Source: Candidatus Poseidonia sp.
Lineage (GTDB): Archaea; Thermoplasmatota; Poseidoniia; Poseidoniales; Poseidoniaceae
DNA: 39,740 nt
Direction: 5' to 3'
Assembly: GCA_030827475.1 (NCBI GenBank)
Contig: JAUREJ010000014.1
Coordinates: 1 to 39,740, forward strand
Position 1 is the stretch's first letter, and every line of letters begins with the position of its first letter. The notes under the pieces were generated by a model, which saw only the letters and a program-made list of their open reading frames with translations, made no database searches and was not told the DNA's origin. The position numbers and the translations under genes are program-made. Shown in pieces: positions 9,501 to 15,561 of the stretch.

Positions 9501-10004
9501 CTCGAAGAAGTTTGGTACGGATGCCCCGATGCCGACAGCGATGGGGTGGCCGACGACGCCGATGCCTGTCCTTGGGACCCTGCATTCTCGCTTGCCGTTG
9601 ACAAAGCCAAGTGCACCATCACGGCCGACCCGGACGCACAAGGTGAAGAAGGGGACACCAGTTCCTTCCTCAGCGGCGAGAACACCACCCTCGCTTGGAT
9701 GGGTGGCGTGATCATCTTCATGCTCGCCCTCATCCTCGTCGCCCAGGTGTCCCGTGCCGCTGGAAAGCGCAAAGCCATGGTGGCCAATCAGGAGAAGCAA
9801 CTTGCACAGGCCTCCATCGCTGAAGAAGAAGAACGGCGTCAGGCTTGGATTCAGCACTACATCGCCGAAGGCAATTATGCGGAAGCTCGTGCGTTGGGCT
9901 GGGAAGGCACCGAAGGGTTGCCGGAATGGAAACAGCATGAATTGCAACAACAAGCCGCCGCCGAGGCGGCGATTCCTACCATGTTGGACCTTGAGAACCT
10001 CTGA
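6558..10004 (+). CDS. Large surface protein: beta-propeller plus calcium-binding repeats and C-terminal anchor
   Basis: This 1148-residue protein starts at MAKNPKS (6558), giving a clean signal peptide with hydrophobic core and cleavage near SAADS. One or two thrombospondin type 3-like Asp-rich repeats (about 34-75) are followed by a WD40/YVTN-like beta-propeller (about 85-430; recurrent SFSPDGR, FSPDGSA and WSPDDMY signatures). Then come roughly twelve repeats with Asp-rich DxDGDGYGDN loops (about 435-1010). A transmembrane helix (about 1045-1064) precedes an 84-residue charged cytoplasmic tail containing QAWIQHYIAEGNYAEARALG. The Asp loops should bind calcium and rigidify an extracellular stalk. 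Expected role: cell-surface adhesion or recognition (inference). It lies 57 bases before the dual-HTH membrane regulator on the same strand. Confidence 0.9.
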   Translation: MAKNPKSLNRAPRFVSLLLCGLMLLSAAPLVSAADSDGDGFDDNVDDCPWAYGTSTVDKDGCPDRDGDGTSDDSDGWTSNNPNFSQEFHINNVNAYSIDHNQAGSHVAVATDDRVRIYNASTYTIVTTSPDLVDGNNAYVTALDWSPDDMYVAVTLSDDTAAVMWASNLTVIHDGITHTGSSRTFSDVAFMPNSTSFAVVDEASGGWGGGTCTGCSVMLVSVADGQIWREVTPAGNSGSYSSVAFSPDGSAMAVGSDGNSYLIETTNWTTVRAMNPQSGANINAISFSPDGRVIAMCSAYDNGNSRLRAFASSNGASLFNQQASSACYGVDISPDNQQIAYAIGYFGSDGGSLLVYEYSTNLLVDRIQLARGTSACTQNGGQNPCGNINGVSWHPDGVHFGVAVSRNYEGVYFLFADLDPDNDGYNTTDQGDGIVDAFPDDGTQWDDTDNDGYGDNPAPANQPDACVTVPGTSTEDIFGCPDADGDGWSDTGDWAPSNPDQWVDADGDGHGDNYLYEINEYQFHVNQSGDAFPNDATQWNDTDGDGYGDNYEDASWDTYRPAEWPGVLLPSANQPDTFPLDRTQHIDTDGDWVGDNPNSDRADLCPNVWGNSTYDRLGCPDGDGDGYSDPDVTWPSTPDCFGGDAFPADPTQWCDEDNDGFGSNPEGNNADDCPSSAGTSSIDRIGCADRDGDGYSNAGDPFPDDATQWSDRDGDNRGDNESGNNPDAFPDDTSQWKDTDGDGYGDNPGGNNGDAFPSDASQWSDEDGDGYGDNLEGTNGDVCPMEYGESQEPLSRGCPDSDLDGVTDPLDAFPNDPFQWADTDGDGYGDNTNVPSGDDCVEEFGKSYEEGRQGCPDADLDGYADEDDAFPTDFEQWVDTDNDGYGDNYFWENITVEDSDNPGTFITLREQRGDAFPEIASQWSDMDGDGWGDNANSSNRVDSFPLRVSQWLDFDGDGYGDNVTGYQADMCQRVPGTSISGLEEVWYGCPDADSDGVADDADACPWDPAFSLAVDKAKCTITADPDAQGEEGDTSSFLSGENTTLAWMGGVIIFMLALILVAQVSRAAGKRKAMVANQEKQLAQASIAEEEERRQAWIQHYIAEGNYAEARALGWEGTEGLPEWKQHELQQQAAAEAAIPTMLDLENL
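7863..9443 (+). repeat. Tandem Asp-rich repeats coding DxFPxxxxQW ... DxDGDGYGDN units
   Basis: At least eleven copies of a unit DxFPxxxxQWxD followed immediately by an Asp loop of the type DGDGYGDN can be read, with one further variant lacking the FP part. Spacer lengths between units vary. Some copies include a Cys pair and a thrombospondin type 3-like DxCP motif. The consensus differs from classical type 3 repeats by its conserved aromatic QW and FP. The DNA copies are diverged at third positions, so the array is not a recent duplication. Confidence 0.9.
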
Positions 10005-10061
10005 AACCTACGCATCGTTTGCACCGCTGACCTTTCAAAGGGGAAGCGACCATGTTTTCAC

Positions 10062-12638
10062 ATGGGCGAGAAGCCGCAAGGCCGCATCCTTCTCGTGATG
10101 GGCTTGCTGCTGGCCTCGCTTTTTGTGGGTCTTGCTTCCGCTGATGTGAGCGATGTTCACCTCGAAGCGGCCTTTGACAAGAGTGCCACCCAACCTTGGG
10201 TTGACCCGATGCACCCGCTTGAGATCACGCCTTCTTTGGTGAACCAAGGCGACGCCGTGACGCTGCCAAACAACCCCGCATGCGAATTCGTCATCAACGT
10301 GTTCAACGCGACCGGCATCAAGGTGGTTGATGGTGGCGAAGCTTGTCCTCTCCGTGAGCAAGGACTTGACCTCCTCGCAACCGAAACCTACACCGTTGAA
10401 TCGCCGTTGACATGGACCATGAAGGACGCAGACGGGATGTGGTTGGTGAGCGGGCAGTACACCGTTGAAGTCATGCACCTCGGCACCGGCCTTTCCACCT
10501 CCTCCACCGTGGTTGCTCAAACACCGGTTGAACTTCCGTCGGCCTTGACCTACTCTGTGGATTGGGTGCAGCGCTCCGAAACCGAGTATGGTGCTTGGGT
10601 GGGCCTTGTTTCCTTGCACAACCCGACCTCACAAGCTCTGGATTTGACCGAGGTCGCTCCCTGCGCCCTTGAGCGCACCATCGGGGATGCCGTGAGCCTC
10701 GGATCGTCGTGCATCGGCCCTCAAACCATCTTGATGCCGGGTGAAGTGGTGCAGGTGGACGAATTGACGCTTTCGCCAACCTCGCCAACAACGGTCCAAC
10801 TCGCTTTACCTGGTGGAGAAGTCGTTCACCAGCGGCTTCTTGAGCCCCCGCATGAAGGCGAGGCTCTCCTCGATGCCACTCTTTCCATGACGCTTAACGC
10901 TGACGAGGAGCGTCCCTTTGGGCAAGGGGATGTGCTGGTTGCTCAACTTGACCTGGTCAGCCGTTCAACCGAAGAGCAGGACCTGACCTTCACATCATCG
11001 TGCAGGTCCGAAATGTGGATTGTCGACGACCTCGGTGAAGTTGTGTTTGATTCACGCAGTGCCAAAACGTGTCAAACCATTGAACTCGAGACTTCACTCT
11101 CCCCCTCACAACCGCTTGCGTTGACCCTTCCACAATGGAATTTCTTTGACCAGAACGGCTGTAGAGTCGCACCCGGCACCTACACGGTGGTGGCCGAAGT
11201 CCCCGAGTTTCACCTCTCGGTCGTTGAGACCGTTGACTATCGAGATGCTGACCCCAGCGGCTGCGGTGGGCTTGCCGACATTCAACTCACAACCGATTCA
11301 ACTTGGTTTGATGACGACACCCTCCAATTGACCAATACCGTCACCAACCTCGGCCCTGAAACCTACTTGCGGATGACGCAACCGTGTTCCTTCGTCCTCA
11401 ATTTCATCAATGCAGAGAATGTCTCGGTCCACCGCTTCCAAGACCTCTGCGGATCCTACGACGGTCGGAAGGTCTTGATGCCCCAAGGCGCCGAGGGCTC
11501 GGTGTTTGCAACCTTTGAGGTTCAGATGGTTCAAAACGGGGCTCCGGTTGTTCCTGAGGGCATTTACCAACTCGAACTCACCCTCCTCGCATCGACCACC
11601 AGCACCGCTTCCGTTCCGGTGGTATGGCCTCAAGATTTCACCGAATCGCCGGCTGAAGAGGAGAACACACCAACGGTTGAGTTGGACGTGCTTGAACTGA
11701 CAGGAACGTGGACAGGTCTGCTCACCGAGCAAGGCACCTGTTATGTTTTGGAAATGGACGAAACGATTCACCTGCTGTCTCATGCCCGAACGCTGGCTGC
11801 GTGGACGCCCTCGGGTACAACTGAAGGCGTTTATCGAGCGGTTGAAGCCTCACCGTCGCCCGCATGTGCCTCCTTCTCCGCTCCTTCTGTGGAAGTGATT
11901 GAAGTCGTGATGGAGCGGTCCACGCTTGACCCTGTCATCGAAGAGAAACCGGTCGAGATGCAACAAGACCAGGTGAACGAAACCGCCCCCGTTTTCGTTG
12001 CGAGCGTTGTGACCGTGGTCGTGACAACATCGTTGCTGTCCCTGCTCGTCGCCGTCGTGGCCACCAACGAGGGCCTCCGGTTGCCGACCACGCTGGCGGG
12101 GCTGTGGCTGCTTGGCCTCGTGGGCAAAACCCACGAAACCACCGACGGCCGCTACCAACGCGGTCGCCTTATGGGGTACTTGACCGCCAATCCGGGCTGT
12201 CATTTCCGAGCGTTGATGAGTGCGCTGGAAATGAGCAACGGTCAAATCACGCACCACCTCCGTATTTTGGAGGCCGAAGAGAACGTATGGCGGAAAAATG
12301 ACGGACGTCTCGTCCGCTATTATCCGCTGACCAATCAATTGAATCCGAGCACGAACGAAGAAGACCTTCCCGTGCCTCCGTTGTCCCCCGACCCCAACAG
12401 TTTGCAAGGCAAGATCCTCAGCCTGCTCGACCAAGACGGCGACTTGGGGCAGTTCCCGACACAAGCAGAACTGGCCAAGCGGCTTGAAAAGAGCCAACAA
12501 CTCGTTTCTCATCACCTACGTACGTTGCAAAAGTACGGGTTGGTTGAGCGACGAAAGATGGGCTTGATGAACCGTTACAAATTGACACGGGAAGCCATTT
12601 TCCTCCTGGAAACCAGCGATGATTTTGGATCCAACTGA
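10062..12638 (+). CDS. Membrane-anchored regulator: large ectodomain, TM, two winged helices
   Basis: This 858-residue protein has an N-terminal signal/anchor (about 8-27). A long ectodomain (about 28-640) contains several Ig-like beta modules resembling the BsuPI/CARDB type, each with a Cys pair and an ending like GQYTVEV or PGTYTVVAEV. A strong membrane helix (about 645-667) is followed by a short second hydrophobic stretch (about 674-688). The C-terminus carries two winged helices of ArsR-like form: about 698-755 (LTANPGCHFRALMSALEMS, then HHLRILEAEENV) and about 782-840 (TQAELAKRLEKSQQLVSHHL). The second ends in a wing and basic turn. The architecture implies an outside signal coupled directly to DNA binding. 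It probably shares a transcript with the surface protein 57 bases upstream. Confidence 0.85.
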   Translation: MGEKPQGRILLVMGLLLASLFVGLASADVSDVHLEAAFDKSATQPWVDPMHPLEITPSLVNQGDAVTLPNNPACEFVINVFNATGIKVVDGGEACPLREQGLDLLATETYTVESPLTWTMKDADGMWLVSGQYTVEVMHLGTGLSTSSTVVAQTPVELPSALTYSVDWVQRSETEYGAWVGLVSLHNPTSQALDLTEVAPCALERTIGDAVSLGSSCIGPQTILMPGEVVQVDELTLSPTSPTTVQLALPGGEVVHQRLLEPPHEGEALLDATLSMTLNADEERPFGQGDVLVAQLDLVSRSTEEQDLTFTSSCRSEMWIVDDLGEVVFDSRSAKTCQTIELETSLSPSQPLALTLPQWNFFDQNGCRVAPGTYTVVAEVPEFHLSVVETVDYRDADPSGCGGLADIQLTTDSTWFDDDTLQLTNTVTNLGPETYLRMTQPCSFVLNFINAENVSVHRFQDLCGSYDGRKVLMPQGAEGSVFATFEVQMVQNGAPVVPEGIYQLELTLLASTTSTASVPVVWPQDFTESPAEEENTPTVELDVLELTGTWTGLLTEQGTCYVLEMDETIHLLSHARTLAAWTPSGTTEGVYRAVEASPSPACASFSAPSVEVIEVVMERSTLDPVIEEKPVEMQQDQVNETAPVFVASVVTVVVTTSLLSLLVAVVATNEGLRLPTTLAGLWLLGLVGKTHETTDGRYQRGRLMGYLTANPGCHFRALMSALEMSNGQITHHLRILEAEENVWRKNDGRLVRYYPLTNQLNPSTNEEDLPVPPLSPDPNSLQGKILSLLDQDGDLGQFPTQAELAKRLEKSQQLVSHHLRTLQKYGLVERRKMGLMNRYKLTREAIFLLETSDDFGSN

Positions 12639-12732
12639 GAGCGTCACAAGTCGGTCAAACGCTTGGCGCGAGGCGGGGATTTGAAAGCGTGAAGGCGAGT
12701 GGGTCGAATCGTCCAGTGGACGGTGAGGCTCC

Positions 12733-15561
12733 ATGTCATCCGAACTTGAACCCGTTGACGAGGTCGGCTGGCAGAAGCGATGGACTGACGAACGGGTCTT
12801 CGAGGCCGACCTACGGGGCGACCGACCGAAGTTCTACTGCCTTGAAATGTATCCTTATCCTTCGGGAAAAATGCACATGGGGCACGTGCGGAACTACTCC
12901 ATTGGCGATGCCGTTGCTCGCTACAAGCGCATGAGAGGTTTTGATGTCCTCTACCCCATGGGCTACGACTCGTTTGGTATGCCCGCTGAAAACGCCGCCA
13001 TTTCGGAAGGAGGTCATCCTCATGACAGCACCGAGCGAAACATGGCGTCCATCACCGCTCAAATCAAGCGGATGGGGTTCTCTTACGATTGGCGTCGAAC
13101 CCTCAAAAGCCACGACCCAAGGTATTACAAGTGGAATCAGTGGTTTTTCACGAAATTCATGGAAAACGGCCTGGCCCGTCGAGAGCATGCCCCGGTGAAT
13201 TGGTGCGAGGCGTGCAACACCGTTCTCGCCAATGAACAGGTCAAGGCCGGTCGGTGTTGGCGCTGCAACGGTCCCGTGGAACAGAAAGAAATGAACCAGT
13301 GGTTCCTTGACTTGCCCTCATACGCTCAACAACTCCATGACGGCCTTGACACCATCGCATTTCCAGAACACGTCAAATCGCTTCAGAAGGACTGGTTGGG
13401 TCGGTCTGAAGGTGCAAACATCCGTTTCGGCATCGTTGGCCGGGAGGAAAAGATCGAAGTGTTCACGACACGCCCGGACACCCTCTTCGGCGCCACCTTC
13501 GTCACGCTTGCGCCCGAACACCCCCTCGCCCGTCTCTTGGTTGAGGGAACCCCTCAGGAGGCCGAATGGCGAGCCTTGCACGACGAGGTTGCGAGCATGT
13601 CAGAGTTTGACCGCATCAAGAACATGAACAAGAAGCAGGGGGTGTTTTCCGGCCACCATGCCGTCCATCCGCTCACCGGCAATGCTGTTCCCATTTGGTT
13701 TGGCAACTTCGTCATCGCTTCCTACGGGACCGGAGCGGTGATGGCAGTCCCCGCCCACGACGAGCGCGACTTCGATTTCGCAACTGCTTACGACATCCCC
13801 ATTCGTCGCGTGTTGGTGATGAAGGAGGGCGGTGACGCTGACGCACCCATGAATCAAGCCGAGACCGATTTGGGTTACATGGTGAACAGTCCTTTGGACG
13901 GGTTTGACGGCCTTTACGGCCAAGCGGCGAAAGACGCCGTCTGCGCCGCCCTAGAAGCCGCAAATCACGGGGAGCGAACGGTCAACTGGAAGGTGCGACC
14001 TTGGCTGATCTCCCGCCAGCGGTACTGGGGCACCCCCATTCCGGTCATCCACTGCAAAGAATGCGGGGCGGTTCCCGTCCCTGAATCGGATTTACCCGTC
14101 GAACTGCCTCGTGACGTGGTCTTCGCCGTCGAGGGGAACCCACTGGAGACCTCGCCCACCTTTGTCAACGCTTCATGCCCCTCATGCGGTGCAGAGGCTC
14201 GGCGTGAAACCGATACCATGGACACGTTCATGGATTCGTCCTGGTACTTCCTGCGGTACACCGATGCGCTCAACGACGACGAACCGTTTGCAAAAGCCAT
14301 CGCTGACCGCTGGATGATGGTGGATTTCTATTGCGGCGGGATTGAGCACGCGCAGATGCATCTGATTTATGCTCGTTTCATGACCAAAGCTCTCCGGGAT
14401 TTGGGCTTGGTCGACGTGGACGAACCCTTCAACGAGTTGCTCTGCCAAGGCATGGTTAACAAATCGGCCCCGTTTTGTGCCGATTGCGGCGTGACGCTTT
14501 CGGTGGACCACGAAGGAGCGCCTTGCCCGCACTGTCACGGCGAGTTGACGTCCCGTTCAGCCAAAATGAGCAAGTCGCATGGCAACACGGTTTCACCGGA
14601 AGCCATGATCGAACGCTTTGGGGCAGATACGGTGCGCTTGTTCATTCTCTTTGCTGCCAACCCAACGGCGGGAATGGATTGGTCCGATGCAGCCCTAGAA
14701 GCGAACCATCGCGTCATGCTTCAACTCCGCAGCATGCCGGAGCAACTCATGGCTTGGACCGCCTCGGACACACCGATGGACGCTTGGATGGAGGCTCGCT
14801 TCACTCAACGCATTCACGAATTTACGGAGGCGATGGAGCGTTACGACCTTCGCCGTGCGGTCGAAATCTCCCACTACGAGGTCATCAAGGACATCAACTG
14901 GTACGTCCGCAGGGGCGGTGGCAACCGAGCGGTCGCCGAGCGTTTGCTCCCCATTTGGTCGCAGTTGATTTCCGTCTCAACACCGCACCTGGCCGAGGTT
15001 TGGTGGAACGATCATGCCGCAACGACCGGTTTGGTTGCAGCGAGTTCGCTCGAGGTTCCAACCCCGCTGGACGATGACCAGCAGGTGTTGCTTGCCGGAG
15101 AACAATACATTCGGGATGTGCTTGAACAGGCTCGAAAAGTTCGCGTGGTGGCGGAACGCCACCTCGGTCAGTCCGCCACGTCCGCCACGTTGGTGGTCGC
15201 ACCCGACTGGAAGCGTACATTGGCTCAATCCGCTCTTGCCTTCCTCGCTGATGGAGGTCATCCCAAACAATTCATGTCCGTGCTTCAGGAATTACCGTTG
15301 GCTCAAGGCGAGCGAAAGGGCGAAATTCTTGGGTTTTGGGGCAAGAAGATGCTTCCCCAAGTCTTCAAATGGGACGATGCTTCGAAGAGTGTCGTGATCT
15401 CGTCAATGGACGAAGCCCTTGTTCTCAGCCACGCCTCGGACTTTGTTGCCGCTGAACTCGGTCTTGCCACGGTGAACATCGTCGTCGGTGAAAGCGATGC
15501 TGACACCACGGGAAGGGCGGGCTCTACGATGCCGTTGTCGCCGGCCATCGTGTATGCGTGA
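12733..15561 (+). CDS. leuS: Leucyl-tRNA synthetase, bacterial-type
   Basis: A 942-residue class I synthetase that charges tRNA-Leu. The HIGH-equivalent is HMGH (48-51) within the bacterial signature YPYPSGKMHMGHVRNYSIGD, and KMSKS is at 611-615. The CP1 editing domain is intact: TTRPDTLFGATF and GTGAVMAVPAHDERDF. Zinc-ribbon-like Cys pairs occur in NWCEAC...CWRC, in CKEC...CPSC, and at C582/C585 and C598/C601 directly before KMSKS, where bacterial enzymes often carry the leucine-specific insertion. The sequence resembles bacterial rather than typical archaeal LeuRS, so ancient transfer is likely (inference). The start is the ATG at 12733. The stop abuts the stop of the convergent surface-protein gene. 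Confidence 0.96.
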   Translation: MSSELEPVDEVGWQKRWTDERVFEADLRGDRPKFYCLEMYPYPSGKMHMGHVRNYSIGDAVARYKRMRGFDVLYPMGYDSFGMPAENAAISEGGHPHDSTERNMASITAQIKRMGFSYDWRRTLKSHDPRYYKWNQWFFTKFMENGLARREHAPVNWCEACNTVLANEQVKAGRCWRCNGPVEQKEMNQWFLDLPSYAQQLHDGLDTIAFPEHVKSLQKDWLGRSEGANIRFGIVGREEKIEVFTTRPDTLFGATFVTLAPEHPLARLLVEGTPQEAEWRALHDEVASMSEFDRIKNMNKKQGVFSGHHAVHPLTGNAVPIWFGNFVIASYGTGAVMAVPAHDERDFDFATAYDIPIRRVLVMKEGGDADAPMNQAETDLGYMVNSPLDGFDGLYGQAAKDAVCAALEAANHGERTVNWKVRPWLISRQRYWGTPIPVIHCKECGAVPVPESDLPVELPRDVVFAVEGNPLETSPTFVNASCPSCGAEARRETDTMDTFMDSSWYFLRYTDALNDDEPFAKAIADRWMMVDFYCGGIEHAQMHLIYARFMTKALRDLGLVDVDEPFNELLCQGMVNKSAPFCADCGVTLSVDHEGAPCPHCHGELTSRSAKMSKSHGNTVSPEAMIERFGADTVRLFILFAANPTAGMDWSDAALEANHRVMLQLRSMPEQLMAWTASDTPMDAWMEARFTQRIHEFTEAMERYDLRRAVEISHYEVIKDINWYVRRGGGNRAVAERLLPIWSQLISVSTPHLAEVWWNDHAATTGLVAASSLEVPTPLDDDQQVLLAGEQYIRDVLEQARKVRVVAERHLGQSATSATLVVAPDWKRTLAQSALAFLADGGHPKQFMSVLQELPLAQGERKGEILGFWGKKMLPQVFKWDDASKSVVISSMDEALVLSHASDFVAAELGLATVNIVVGESDADTTGRAGSTMPLSPAIVYA

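Noticed and set aside
8439-9953. A 504-codon open frame on the minus strand opposite the repeat region
   Set aside because: It is a mirror of the Asp-rich repeats: repeated GAC/GGC codons read as Val/Ala/Ile-rich repeats in reverse. The plus strand has a signal peptide, domain motifs and a membrane anchor.
12690-12732. A tRNA-like GGTCGAATCG in the gap before leuS
   Set aside because: It resembles a T-arm only loosely; no acceptor stem, anticodon arm or D-arm can be folded around it.
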